Notes: generated from the sequence alone by a model not told the origin. 64,000 nucleotides of DNA from Caryophanales bacterium (GCA_029256085.1 JAQSYP010000005.1:124001-188000); one strand, 5' to 3'; positions 8,006 through 17,185 are shown, counted from the stretch's first letter. Numbers and translations: made by a program.

Positions 8006-10204
8006 ATGGGTGATTTTATTAAAAGTATTCAAGAGTTAAATTACGGTGGGTTAGATATAGATAACGTTTTTTCAGATTTATTACAAAAATTAAATACTAT
8101 TGAACAAAAGGACTTATTAGAAACAGCTCTTAAGTCTTTAAAAAGTAAATTAGATTTTTACAAAGTGTTGCTAGATGCTGTGGATGAGTCAACAATAATA
8201 GCAATTACGGATGCAGGTGGGAAAATAATTTATGCTAATGATAAATTCATTGAGCTTTCAAAATACTCACTTGAGGAACTTATCGGCTGCACACATGCAA
8301 TAGTTAAGTCTGAATATCATGATGATGATTTCTTTGAAAGTATGTGGAAGGTTATTACATCTGGAAATATCTGGCAAGGTGAGGTTAAAAACAAGGCCAA
8401 GGACGGTTCATATTACTGGGTTAAATCAACAATATTACCTGTAATGAATTCAGATAATATTATCGAATATTATATTTCCATACGTACCGATATTACTGAA
8501 GGAAAACTACTAAAAGAGCAAATGTTGATTGCTCTAGAAGAAGAATACAAACAAACAATGCAAGTCATGGATAGTCTAGTTTTTAGAGTCTATAAAGATG
8601 AAAAAAATTGTTTTAGATATAAAGTCTTCGAAGGTAAACTAGCTAAAGATCTTGGGTTTAATATTGAAACTGTTAAAAATTCACTAGTTAAAGATGTTAT
8701 AGAACCTAATAGTCTATTATTTATACTACAAAAATACGAAGCTGCATTTCAGGGGCAAAATGTTTCATATAAATATGAACTAAAAGATAGATTTCTTCTA
8801 ACAAGTCTTACGCCACATTTTAGAAATGGTGAAGTATACGAAGTTATTGGAATTACGAAGGATATTACATCTGTTATAAAAGCCAGGGAAAAAGTTTATT
8901 ATATGGCTTATCACGATGACTTAACTAAACTTCCTAATCAACGCAAACTAAACGAAGTATTAAAAGAAATAGTGTTTGAATGTTCTTTGAACAATAGACA
9001 AATGTCACTGATGTATATAGATCTTGATAGATTTAAAGTTATTAACGATACCCTAGGATATTTTATTGGGGACAGTATACTTCAAAATATTTCAAACCGC
9101 TTGCAAGAGGCATTAGACGAAAATATAAATGTTTACCGAGTTGGTGGAGATGATTTTGTAATTGTTTTTAATGAGCAATTAGATAAAAATGAAATTCGGA
9201 ATAAGTGCATACAAATATTAGAAAATCTAGAGTCACCTTTTTATATTGATATGCATGAAGTTTTTATTTCTGCGACAATAGGTGTTTCGATCTTTCCAGA
9301 AGGCGGGAAAACGCCTAACGACTTAGTCAAGAATGCAAGTATAGCATTACAACTTGCTAAGGGTAAGGGACGTAATCAATTCCAGTTCTTTGATGAGTAT
9401 ATGTCTGGTCAATATCATGACTCTTTAAAAATAGAAGGTAGTTTGAAAAAAGCTATCTTGGAAGGTAATTTAGATCTACATTTTCAACCCAAAATATCAT
9501 TAAATGATGATGGGATTGTTGGATTTGAAGCACTTGTTAGATGGAATGATAACGGTAAAAACATCAGTCCAGCGCAGTTTATACCAATTGCAGAAGAATC
9601 AGGGCTAATTACAAAACTAGGTGAATGGGTGTTATTTAACTCTTGTAAACAAATTAAAAAATGGCTAGATGAAGGATTTGACCCGAAACGAGTGAGTGTA
9701 AACGTTTCAGCAGTTGAATTACAACATCCAGATTTTGTAGGGAAAGTTGCTGGTGTACTACACGAAACTGGACTTAACCCTAAATATCTAGAAATTGAGA
9801 TAACTGAGAATAGTTTAATAACGGAATTAGATCAAACAATAACGACTCTAAATAAATTGAGAGATATTGGAGTATCAATTGCGATTGACGATTTTGGTAC
9901 TGGTTACTCATCGTTTAGTTATCTGCAAAAATTCCCGATTAACAGCCTGAAAATAGATCAGTCCTTCATTAAAAGAATGCTTGAAGATGAATCACAAGAG
10001 GCGATTGTAAGAGCCATGATTTACGTAGGACATAGTTTTAAAATGAAGATTGTCGCTGAAGGTGTAGAGGACGCTGAAACATACAATTTCTTAAAGGCTC
10101 TAAAGTGTGATCTAATTCAAGGTTATTATATAAGTAAGCCGATGCCAGCAGATATTATTACAGAAGAATTTCTAAAAAAGTGTTATAAAGCTCCGGGAGT
10201 GTAG
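8006..10204 (+). CDS. PAS-GGDEF-EAL c-di-GMP turnover protein
   Basis: This 732-residue cytoplasmic protein has no obvious membrane segment. A PAS domain with a PAC tail (about residues 50-165, YYISIRTDITEGKL) is followed by a PAS-like region (about 175-290, ending VIGITKDITSV), a GGDEF domain with GGDDF at 380-384 (Asp for Glu at the fourth position), and an EAL domain with Glu508-Ala-Leu. The EAL metal and catalytic segments VNVSAVEL, EITENSL, DDFGTGYSS and AEGVE are all present, so phosphodiesterase activity is likely. The GGDDF variant may be a weak cyclase or a GTP-sensing regulatory domain. It lies 15 bases after the HD-GYP gene. GGAGGTGA precedes the ATG. Confidence 0.93.
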   Translation: MGDFIKSIQELNYGGLDIDNVFSDLLQKLNTIEQKDLLETALKSLKSKLDFYKVLLDAVDESTIIAITDAGGKIIYANDKFIELSKYSLEELIGCTHAIVKSEYHDDDFFESMWKVITSGNIWQGEVKNKAKDGSYYWVKSTILPVMNSDNIIEYYISIRTDITEGKLLKEQMLIALEEEYKQTMQVMDSLVFRVYKDEKNCFRYKVFEGKLAKDLGFNIETVKNSLVKDVIEPNSLLFILQKYEAAFQGQNVSYKYELKDRFLLTSLTPHFRNGEVYEVIGITKDITSVIKAREKVYYMAYHDDLTKLPNQRKLNEVLKEIVFECSLNNRQMSLMYIDLDRFKVINDTLGYFIGDSILQNISNRLQEALDENINVYRVGGDDFVIVFNEQLDKNEIRNKCIQILENLESPFYIDMHEVFISATIGVSIFPEGGKTPNDLVKNASIALQLAKGKGRNQFQFFDEYMSGQYHDSLKIEGSLKKAILEGNLDLHFQPKISLNDDGIVGFEALVRWNDNGKNISPAQFIPIAEESGLITKLGEWVLFNSCKQIKKWLDEGFDPKRVSVNVSAVELQHPDFVGKVAGVLHETGLNPKYLEIEITENSLITELDQTITTLNKLRDIGVSIAIDDFGTGYSSFSYLQKFPINSLKIDQSFIKRMLEDESQEAIVRAMIYVGHSFKMKIVAEGVEDAETYNFLKALKCDLIQGYYISKPMPADIITEEFLKKCYKAPGV

Positions 10205-10221
10205 AAATGCACTCCTTTTTA
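10196..10221 (+). terminator. Terminator overlapping the GGDEF-EAL stop codon
   Basis: GGAGTG (10196-10201) pairs with CACTCC (10210-10215) and is followed by TTTTT. The stop codon is in the loop. Confidence 0.7.
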
Positions 10222-10282
10222 TTATTCATGGAATATTTTAGATGAAATAAATTAAAAATATATATAGTTTGGAGGAGAAAAG

Positions 10283-10756
10283 ATGATAAATGTTTTATTT
10301 GTGTGTTTAGGAAATATATGTAGATCGCCAATGGCAGAGGCAGTTTTTCGTCATTTAATTAAAGAACAAAATCTAATTGGAAAAATTAATGTTGATTCTG
10401 CTGGTACAGGTGATTGGCATATTGGACACCCCCCTCATGAAGGGACCCAGAAGATTTTAAAAGATAAAAAAATTTCCTTTGAAGGCATGAAGGCAAGGCA
10501 AGTTTTACCTTCTGATTTTGTAGATTATCAATACATAATAGCAATGGATAATAGTAATATAAGTAATCTAGAAAAGTGGGAGAAGCAAGGTGAACCACAA
10601 TTTATTGGCAGACTATTAGACTTTGTACCTGAGAGCAAGATTCAGGAAGTACCAGATCCATACTTTACAGGGAACTTCGATGAGACATATGAGCTAATAC
10701 TTAAAGGATGTAAGAACCTCTTAGAAAAAATAAATGAGGATTATAATTTAAATTAA
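10283..10756 (+). CDS. yfkJ: Low-molecular-weight protein-tyrosine phosphatase (YfkJ-like)
   Basis: This 157-residue protein begins with MINVLFVCLGNICRSPMAEAVF, which contains the C-x5-R-S phosphate loop (Cys8, Arg14, Ser15). It also has the general-acid segment DPYFTGNFDETYELI, the LMW-PTP signature. The enzyme hydrolyses phosphotyrosine (possibly phosphoarginine in some paralogues) through a cysteinyl-phosphate intermediate. The next gene, 11 bases downstream, is a YihY/BrkB membrane protein, matching B. subtilis yfkJ followed by yfkH, so I assign YfkJ rather than YwlE or YwqE. The Shine-Dalgarno site GGAGG is strong. Confidence 0.92.
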   Translation: MINVLFVCLGNICRSPMAEAVFRHLIKEQNLIGKINVDSAGTGDWHIGHPPHEGTQKILKDKKISFEGMKARQVLPSDFVDYQYIIAMDNSNISNLEKWEKQGEPQFIGRLLDFVPESKIQEVPDPYFTGNFDETYELILKGCKNLLEKINEDYNLN

Positions 10757-10767
10757 GGAGGAATTAG

Positions 10768-11604
10768 GTGGGAGCTATTGTGAAATCCATTCCTATTTAT
10801 ATAAAACAGTTATTTTCTCGAATAATTGATAATAGGGTTACAAGTATTGCAGCAGAATTAGCATACTACTTCTTTCTTGCGGTTTTTCCATTTTTAATAT
10901 TTGTTATTACATTGATAGGTTACTTTCCACTACAAGTGGAGAGCTTCATACATTATTTTCAGCCTTATATGCCAAAGGAAGCTTTTAAAGTTGTCGACCA
11001 AGGGATAAAGGAACTTTTGGCTAATCAGAATGAAAGTCTCCTTTCTTTCGGACTAATCGCAACGCTATGGGTTTCTTCAAATGGTGTTCAAACAATGATT
11101 TATGCATTTAACATAGCATTTAAGGTAGTAGATGATCGTCCCTTTTTTCGTGAAAGACTTCTGGCAATGTTTTTAACAATAGTAATGATTTCTGTTTTAT
11201 TATTTTCTTTTTTAATACCAGTATTAGGTAAATATGTTGGAGATATGGTCGCAATCAGTCTCGGTTACGAAGAAGAATTCCTGCGATTTTGGCGAATTAT
11301 AAGGTGGTCAACCGCGGTAATAGTTTTGTTTGCAGTTTTTACTGCATTGTATTATTTGGCACCAAATATCAAATTGAAATTTAAACAAGTAGTTGTTGGT
11401 TCTCTCTTTACGACGGTCGGATGGCTACTTGTATCATATTTTTTTGCAATGTATATGGACCGATTCGGAAATTATACAGCAACCTATGGCAGTTTAGGTG
11501 GAATCATGCTTTTATTAGTTTGGTTTTATATGAGTGGATTAATAATAATAATTGGCTGTGAGATTAATGCGATAATATATCATAGAAAAAGCCCTTCAAA
11601 ATAA
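10768..11604 (+). CDS. yfkH: YihY/BrkB family membrane protein (YfkH-like)
   Basis: This 278-residue protein has about six transmembrane helices and the YihY family landmarks: RVTSIAAELAYYFFLAVFPFL near residues 23-43, LWVSSNGVQTMIYAFNIAF, the mid-protein YLAPNIKLKFKQVVVGSLFTTVGW, and the C-terminal GGIMLLLVWFYMSGLIIIIGCEIN. The family was once called ribonuclease BN in error; function is unknown, with transport or envelope roles suggested. The GTG start has AAGGAGG upstream. Its position directly after the phosphatase matches the Bacillus yfkJ-yfkH order. A strong terminator overlaps its 3' end. Confidence 0.9.
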   Translation: MGAIVKSIPIYIKQLFSRIIDNRVTSIAAELAYYFFLAVFPFLIFVITLIGYFPLQVESFIHYFQPYMPKEAFKVVDQGIKELLANQNESLLSFGLIATLWVSSNGVQTMIYAFNIAFKVVDDRPFFRERLLAMFLTIVMISVLLFSFLIPVLGKYVGDMVAISLGYEEEFLRFWRIIRWSTAVIVLFAVFTALYYLAPNIKLKFKQVVVGSLFTTVGWLLVSYFFAMYMDRFGNYTATYGSLGGIMLLLVWFYMSGLIIIIGCEINAIIYHRKSPSK

Positions 11605-11622
11605 TTGAGAGGGCTTTTTTTG
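11586..11622 (+). terminator. Terminator of yfkJ-yfkH
   Basis: AAAAAGCCCT pairs with the AGGGCTTTTTT side across an AT-rich loop, and seven T's follow. The stem begins inside the last codons of yfkH. Confidence 0.85.
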
Positions 11623-11626
11623 CATT

Positions 11627-11745
11627 GGATTAAAAAAATAATTTTTTGGATTAAATATGTATAATTTTGGATTGAAAAATTAAATTATGGATTAAAAATC
11701 AGAGTGTTTGGATTAAAAAACTAAATGTTCGGATCATAAATGAAA
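11627..11745. repeat. 21-bp-period tandem array (six degenerate units)
   Basis: GGATTAAA-like unit starts fall at 11627, 11648, 11669, 11689, 11710 and 11731, a 21-base period with one 20-base step. Only the first 6-8 bases of each unit are well conserved. The array sits between two terminators that face each other, in a gap between convergent genes. Confidence 0.8.
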
Positions 11746-11751
11746 AAATGC

Positions 11752-11787
11752 AAAAAAAATTCTGTGGTTTTCGTATAGTCCACAGAA
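11752..11787 (-). terminator. Terminator of the P1B-type ATPase gene
   Basis: On the minus strand TTCTGTGG pairs with CCACAGAA (11780-11787 with 11760-11767), followed by eight T's. It lies about 90 bases past the stop at 11876; the stretch between holds no gene. Confidence 0.75.
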
Positions 11788-11875
11788 AAAGGTTAGGGTT
11801 TTAAGGGTTGAAAGGTTTTCATGTACTTAATATAAAATATAATTGTGCAGAAAATATGGAATTTCTAAAAATTTG

Positions 11876-13762
11876 TTAAAAATGAATTTCCTTGAGTAAT
11901 CTTAGCCCGTTAAGTATTACTAAAATTGTACTGCCCTCATGACCAATTACACTTAATGGCAAGTTAATTAACTGAAGTAAATTAGCAATAATTAGAATTA
12001 GAATTATAGTAAATGAAAAAATTAAATTTTGGTTTATTATTGTCTTTAATTTACGAGATAGTTTTAGAGCATAAGGTAGTCTAGTTAAATCATTTTTGAC
12101 TAAAATGATATCGGATGTTTCCAAGGCGACATCTGTACTTTGACCTAAAGTAATCCCAATATCGGCTAATGCGAGAGCGGGTGCGTCATTTATGCCATCA
12201 CCTACCATAGCTACATTTTTTGAAGCTGATTTAATAGAATTTATATAATTTACTTTAGTTTGTGGTAAGCATTTTGAATACCATGTCTTTATCCCAAGTT
12301 CAGCTGCGATGCTTGCAGCATTGGACTCGTTATCACCTGTTAACATAATGGTTTCTAACCCTAGATTATTTAAAATAGCAATAGACTTTGGTGCTTCTTT
12401 TCTAATATTGTCTTTAACTTGAAAAGCAGCAACAATTTCACCATCAAACGATACTAACATTACTGAATTATCACTATCTTTAAAATTTATTTCTTCAAAA
12501 AAATATCCCAATTCGCCTTCATCAATTATCCAATTAGGCTTACCAATCTTGAGAAGTAAGCTGTCATAATAACCTGAAATACCATAACCAGCATGATCAT
12601 TTACCTCGATTATATGCTTATTAATTTTAATATTTTGATTTTGGATAAAATCAGTAACAGCTTTAGCGTAAGGATGATTTGATTTATTTTCTAATGAGCC
12701 AATCAAACTTAATATAAAGGCATGATCTTTATTCCCTTTAATATAATAATCGGTCACATACGGCTTTCCATTTGTGAGAGTACCAGTTTTATCAAAAGCA
12801 ATGGCGTCAATTGTAGCTAACTTCTCTAGATGAGTTCCACCTTTAATTAGAATTCCTCTTTTAGCTGCGTTAGTTATCCCAGCAATTACCGCAGGCATTA
12901 TTGAGGAAACTACTGCGCAAGGAGAAGCAACGACCAATAATATTATTGCTCTATATATACTTTCCTGCCAGGTCCATAAGAGTATAAAATGAGCAAATAA
13001 TAAAAATAAACTAACAAAAATTAAAACAGTCCTAACATAGGCGTTTTCAATTTTTTCTATTTGGAGCTGAGTTTGAGGTTTCTCACTATTTGCATTTTGA
13101 ACTAACTCAATTATTTTACCTAATAGTGTTTCATTATTTGTTTTTAAAACTTTTGCCTTAATAAAGCCACTAAGGTTGATTGTACCTGCATAAATATCAT
13201 CGTTTATTTTCTTGTTAATAGGAATAGATTCCCCAGTAACTGTTGATTCATCGATAAAGCTTAACCCTTCTATTATTAAACAGTCTGCAGGAATTCTATC
13301 ACCTGGCTTTACAATTATTATGTCGTTACTTTGCAACTCTCTGGCATAAATAATCTCTTCTTTCCCAGTATCTTTATTAAATCGTATTGCTGTCTCGGGT
13401 TGGAACTTCATAAGTGCAGTTAGTTCCCTCTCGTTTCTATTCAAAGTAAAAGTCTCTAGAGCTCCGCTTAAAGCAAAAATAAAAATAAGAACTGCTCCTT
13501 CATGCCAAGAACCAATAGTTGCCGCACTTATCGCTGATAAAATCATTAAGAATTCAACAGTCAATTTCCTATTCTTTAATAAATCAACAACGCCTTCTTT
13601 TGTTTTAAAATATCCTCCAATAATATAAGTTGTTATATATAAAATAAGTTTAATAGAGTCTGAAAAGTATTCATTGAACAACCATAATATAAAAATTAAA
13701 ACACCTGAAAGTATTGCAAACTTTAATTCTAAAGGAATTTTTAGTTTTTCCAGTTTAATCAT
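11876..13762 (-). CDS. pfeT: P1B-4-type metal efflux ATPase (PfeT/ZosA-like)
   Basis: This 628-residue P-type ATPase has TGES, the phosphorylation motif DKTGT (Asp324) and GDGINDAPAL. The membrane metal motif is SPC (280-282) rather than CPC, and the last membrane helix has HEGS (608-611). SPC plus HEG defines the P1B-4 class, whose best Bacillus match is PfeT (formerly ZosA/YkvW), a PerR-regulated Fe(II) exporter. There is no N-terminal HMA domain, as expected for that class. I choose ATG 13762, since AAGGGTG lies six bases upstream; a GTG at 13771 overlaps that site. The upstream stretch holds a weak Fur/PerR-like dyad and a hairpin. The metal (iron, or possibly zinc or cobalt) is inferred from class. 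Confidence 0.88.
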   Translation of the reverse strand: MIKLEKLKIPLELKFAILSGVLIFILWLFNEYFSDSIKLILYITTYIIGGYFKTKEGVVDLLKNRKLTVEFLMILSAISAATIGSWHEGAVLIFIFALSGALETFTLNRNERELTALMKFQPETAIRFNKDTGKEEIIYARELQSNDIIIVKPGDRIPADCLIIEGLSFIDESTVTGESIPINKKINDDIYAGTINLSGFIKAKVLKTNNETLLGKIIELVQNANSEKPQTQLQIEKIENAYVRTVLIFVSLFLLFAHFILLWTWQESIYRAIILLVVASPCAVVSSIMPAVIAGITNAAKRGILIKGGTHLEKLATIDAIAFDKTGTLTNGKPYVTDYYIKGNKDHAFILSLIGSLENKSNHPYAKAVTDFIQNQNIKINKHIIEVNDHAGYGISGYYDSLLLKIGKPNWIIDEGELGYFFEEINFKDSDNSVMLVSFDGEIVAAFQVKDNIRKEAPKSIAILNNLGLETIMLTGDNESNAASIAAELGIKTWYSKCLPQTKVNYINSIKSASKNVAMVGDGINDAPALALADIGITLGQSTDVALETSDIILVKNDLTRLPYALKLSRKLKTIINQNLIFSFTIILILIIANLLQLINLPLSVIGHEGSTILVILNGLRLLKEIHF

Positions 13763-13783
13763 TGTAAGCACCCTTTTTGAGAA

Positions 13784-13798
13784 AAATTATTGTTATCA
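13784..13798 (-). promoter_or_regulatory. Possible Fur/PerR-type box before pfeT
   Basis: The minus-strand sequence TGATAACAATAATTT matches the 7-1-7 Fur/Per box (TGATAAT-N-ATTATCA) at about 10 of 14 positions, with a good left half and a poor right half. It lies 22 bases before the chosen start. Regulation of pfeT homologues by PerR or Fur is established knowledge; this site is only suggestive. Confidence 0.3.
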
Positions 13799-13819
13799 AT
13801 ACCCTATAAAAATACGAAA

Positions 13820-13844
13820 GCTGCCACTCCAATGGAATGACAGC
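13820..13844. other. Leader or intergenic hairpin
   Basis: GCTGCCACTCC pairs with GGAATGACAGC (two mismatches or wobbles, AAT loop). On the minus strand it is followed by TTTCGTATTTTT and could be a terminator in the leader of the ATPase gene. On the plus strand it lies 90 bases before the EamA gene. Confidence 0.4.
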
Positions 13845-13936
13845 AAAATTTATGTTGTACTTAATCATATGTTTAATTAAGATAGATGATGATAGTGTGA
13901 AGTATAAAAAGGCATGTACAATTTAAGGGGAATAAA

Positions 13937-14878
13937 ATGTCAGCTCAAAAATGGTTTTCAAGTAGCATAGGAATTATTGCAACATTAACGTTTACTACCT
14001 TTTTATGGGGGAGTGCTTTCCCGTTTATAAAATTAAGTTATACTGCTCTCGATATAAATAAACAGGATATATGGGAACAAGTAATATTTGCCTCGTATAG
14101 ATTTTTTATAGCTGCACTAATGTTGCTTGCGTTTTTTGTTTTGAGAAAGAATGATATGAGGCCTAGAACAAAGTTTATAGGAAAACTTTCCATACTTGGC
14201 TTTCACCAAACCTTTTTACAATACTTGTTATTCTATATTGGATTAAGCTATAGTACTGGGGTTCAAGGATCGGTAATTGCAGGTTCTTCATCTTTCTTTC
14301 AAATATTATTAGCTATAATTATGTTTTCAGAGAAAATCGACTACCGAAAGACGCTTGGGCTAATCCTAGGTTTTTTTGGTGTTATTACCGTAAATATTAC
14401 AAAGGATTTTTCAAGTATATCTTTTGGATTCGGTGAATGGCTTCTAGTAGGGTCAATGATTGCAAATGCATATGGAAGTCTTTATGCAAAGAAGTTGTGT
14501 CAAGTGATTGATGTAGGTGTTGTGACTTTTTATCAAATGTTTATAGGGTCAATTGCCTTATTCATATTAGGCTGCTTTGGTAGCAATCCCTTTCCGTTCA
14601 CTTGGGATTTAAATGCTTTATTTATGCTGTTGTATCTAGCAGGGCTTTCTGCTGTAGGGTTTTTACTTTGGAATTATGTGATGAAATATAACACTGTCGG
14701 TAAAGTATCAATGTATTTATTTTTAATACCTGTTTTCGGTGTTCTGTTATCTGGCCTGATTTTAGGAGAAGAATTGAATTTAACAGCGTTACTAGGTCTT
14801 ATACTTGTTGTATCAGGAATAATTACTGTTAATAAAACTAGCACTAGTCAGCAGGTGCAACATTCTCATAAAGTATAA
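13937..14878 (+). CDS. EamA/DMT family transporter
   Basis: This 313-residue protein has ten predicted membrane helices in two EamA repeats. The first repeat begins TLTFTTFLWGSAFPFIKLSY and ends near ILGFFGVITVN. The second repeat begins with FGEWLLVGSMIANAYGSLYAKKL and ends LLGLILVVSGIITVNKT. This is the usual ten-helix drug/metabolite exporter layout (RhaT/YdcZ group). The substrate cannot be read. The Shine-Dalgarno is AAGGGG, ten bases before the ATG. It is transcribed alone; repeat element A1 follows. Confidence 0.88.
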   Translation: MSAQKWFSSSIGIIATLTFTTFLWGSAFPFIKLSYTALDINKQDIWEQVIFASYRFFIAALMLLAFFVLRKNDMRPRTKFIGKLSILGFHQTFLQYLLFYIGLSYSTGVQGSVIAGSSSFFQILLAIIMFSEKIDYRKTLGLILGFFGVITVNITKDFSSISFGFGEWLLVGSMIANAYGSLYAKKLCQVIDVGVVTFYQMFIGSIALFILGCFGSNPFPFTWDLNALFMLLYLAGLSAVGFLLWNYVMKYNTVGKVSMYLFLIPVFGVLLSGLILGEELNLTALLGLILVVSGIITVNKTSTSQQVQHSHKV

Positions 14879-14882
14879 AACG

Positions 14883-15075
14883 CAAATCAAATTTGATTTG
14901 CCGAAACTGCTCGCTTTCCGCGGGCACGGCCTCAACTAATTTTTGCAAGTTTCACACTTGCAAAAATGGATTTTCGGCTCGTGCTGTTCCCGCTGGAGTC
15001 GAGCAGTTTTTCCTTTTTCCCTAATTAAATGTCTTTATTAAAAGGGCTTGGAAAAGCCAAGTTTATTTTATTCAA
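14883..15075 (+). repeat. Family A structured repeat, copy A1
   Basis: The core, 14905-15008, has an outer stem (AACTGCTCG with CGAGCAGTT), inner GC pairs (GCGGG with CCCGC, GCACG with CGTGC) and a central TTTTTGCAAGT/ACTTGCAAAAA hairpin. An 18-base perfect palindrome (14883-14900) precedes it. A tail with GGCTTGGAAAAGCC and AAGTTTATTTTA follows to about 15075. Copies A2 and A3 have nearly the same arms with different loops. The 316-base gap 14879-15194 holds nothing else recognisable. Confidence 0.85.
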
Positions 15076-15194
15076 ACGTTTGATTAAATTATGTCTAGCC
15101 AAAACTCACAAAAAAGATTGACCAAAAAGTTTGTCTGTAAATAAACTAATTAATATTGAGTAGATAGATGTATTTTCAATAGGGAGGTTCACAT

Positions 15195-16010
15195 ATGTAT
15201 GAATGGTTTGCTAATCTTTCTCCCGTAAATCAAGCCCTTATAGGCACTTTATTTACATGGGGAATGACAGCTATTGGTGCAGCCTTAGTATTCACAACTA
15301 AAACCGTTAATCAAAAATTTTTAGATAGCATGCTTGGCTTTGCTGGTGGTGTAATGATAGCAGCAAGTTTCTGGTCATTATTAGCTCCTGCACTTGAAAT
15401 GTCAGAGGGAGGTAACCTACCAGTCTGGTTGCCAGCTGCAATAGGATTTCTTTTAGGAGGAATCTTCTTATCAGTAGTGGATAAACTAATTCCACATCTA
15501 CACCCAGATAAACCTTTAGATCAAGCAGAAGGAATTAATCCATCGAGCAAAAGAAGAAGTACACTACTCGTCTTAGCAATTACTTTGCATAATATCCCTG
15601 AGGGTCTTGCAGTTGGTGTAGCCTTTGGTGCTGTCGCAGCCGGTTTTACAACAGCATCACTATCAGCAGCAATCGCACTCGCTATCGGAATAGGAATACA
15701 GAATTTTCCTGAAGGTGTTGCAGTTTCAATGCCTTTAAGACGGGAGGGAATGTCACGTCTCAAAAGTTTTATGTATGGGCAGTCATCAGGAATGGTAGAA
15801 CCAATTGCTGCAATTATTGGTGCGATTGCGGTTATATATGTTCAACCCCTTCTTCCATTTGCATTAAGCTTTGCAGCAGGTGCAATGATATTTGTAGTCG
15901 CTGAGGAAGTAATACCGGGTTCTCAGGAAAATGGGAACACCGATATTGCCTCAATGTGCCTAATGCTAGGGTTTACGGTAATGATGATATTAGACGTTGC
16001 CTTAGGTTAG
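15195..16010 (+). CDS. ZIP family metal transporter
   Basis: This 271-residue protein has about eight membrane helices. The signature helices are HNIPEGLAVGVAFG and QNFPEGVAVSMPLRREG, in which HNxPEG and xNxPEG hold the binuclear metal site of ZIP proteins. A His-containing loop HLHPDKP lies before the first. This resembles the GufA/ZupT-type bacterial subfamily that imports zinc and sometimes iron or manganese. The start has GGGAGG upstream. It converges on the MFS gene and the two coding ends overlap by nine bases. Another metal transporter (P1B-4 ATPase) lies 1.4 kb away. Confidence 0.92.
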   Translation: MYEWFANLSPVNQALIGTLFTWGMTAIGAALVFTTKTVNQKFLDSMLGFAGGVMIAASFWSLLAPALEMSEGGNLPVWLPAAIGFLLGGIFLSVVDKLIPHLHPDKPLDQAEGINPSSKRRSTLLVLAITLHNIPEGLAVGVAFGAVAAGFTTASLSAAIALAIGIGIQNFPEGVAVSMPLRREGMSRLKSFMYGQSSGMVEPIAAIIGAIAVIYVQPLLPFALSFAAGAMIFVVAEEVIPGSQENGNTDIASMCLMLGFTVMMILDVALG

Positions 16011-17165
16011 AAGTTTCTTCGATTTTGCATTTCGATACTCGAAAGAAATAATTAAAAGAGCACAACTTAAAAATATAAAACCTTGTACCGTGAAAAAACT
16101 AATCCCTTTAAAATTCTCAATTATATTTCCTCCAATTATCGGACCCAATATGCTCCCAACACTAAAGAAAACTCCAAATAACATATTAGATGTAGGTAGA
16201 AGTTCGTACGGTAAAATTTCAGACATATACTTTAGCCCTAGTGAAAAGATTGAACCAATAACCATACCAACTAATAATAAACTTACCCATAATAAATAGT
16301 AATTGTCCTCAAAAAATGATGTAACAAAGAATAATACACTTCCTAGAAGAATAACAGACGGCACAACTTTTTTTCCGCCAATTTTATCAGCTAGAGATCC
16401 TAATGGAAATTGTGTAATTATGCCACCTAAAGAGACAGCAGGTATTAATATTGAAATTTCATCTACAGAATATCCCATGCGAATCGCATATACTGGAAAA
16501 CTACTATTTATGGAAGCCTCTAGAATACCATAACCAAATGGTGCAATTAAACATGCCCAACCTATAATAAATACACTTTTATATCTATTTATTTGAGTAT
16601 TCTCTTTCGTATCTTCTAAAGCTGTTGGGATCTCATTTTTAAGTAGTAGAATTAGAGACCACGCTAATATAGAAATTACACCTGAAACTATAAATGGTAA
16701 CGAGATGTGTATTTCAAGTAAATTTGCTAATAGTGGACCAACCATAAAACCTACACCAAATGATAAGCCGTATATTGAAAGCTTTTTACCTAAATTATGC
16801 GGTTGTTCTGATGAAGTAATCCATGTTTGAGTACCAAAATGTAACATGTGATCCCCAATTCCAACTAATAATCTAAGTACAAACCAAAAATATAAAGACT
16901 TCCATAAAGGAAAACAGAGAAGTGATGCCAATACTATAAATCCGCCAATAACAATAATTGGTTTATATCCGTATTTTCGCATTGGTTTTTCTAGAAAAGG
17001 AGATATAAGTAAAACTCCAAAATAAAGAGCCGTTGCATGCACACCATTTAGGGTTGATGAAATTCCTTCTCCCTCAATAATAATTGCAATCACAGGCAGA
17101 AGCATTCCTTGGGATAGTCCTGAAATACCTACCGAAAAAACTAGTGTCCAAAATTTATAATTCAT
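16002..17165 (-). CDS. MFS transporter (YfkF-like by position)
   Basis: This 387-residue protein has twelve predicted helices. MFS features include GISGLSQGMLLPVIAII in helix 1, the loop after helix 2 (EKPMRKYGYKPIIVIGG) and GSLADKIGGKKV, the G-x-L-a-D-r-x-G-r-k motif in the second half. Small-molecule exporters fit this pattern. In B. subtilis an MFS gene, yfkF, lies between yfkH and yfkD as here, so orthology is plausible but not proved. The stop overlaps that of the convergent ZIP gene by nine bases. Upstream is a terminator that separates it from the PNPOx-like gene. Confidence 0.85.
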   Translation of the reverse strand: MNYKFWTLVFSVGISGLSQGMLLPVIAIIIEGEGISSTLNGVHATALYFGVLLISPFLEKPMRKYGYKPIIVIGGFIVLASLLCFPLWKSLYFWFVLRLLVGIGDHMLHFGTQTWITSSEQPHNLGKKLSIYGLSFGVGFMVGPLLANLLEIHISLPFIVSGVISILAWSLILLLKNEIPTALEDTKENTQINRYKSVFIIGWACLIAPFGYGILEASINSSFPVYAIRMGYSVDEISILIPAVSLGGIITQFPLGSLADKIGGKKVVPSVILLGSVLFFVTSFFEDNYYLLWVSLLLVGMVIGSIFSLGLKYMSEILPYELLPTSNMLFGVFFSVGSILGPIIGGNIIENFKGISFFTVQGFIFLSCALLIISFEYRNAKSKKLLT

Positions 17166-17185
17166 GTGTATTTACCTCAGAATTT

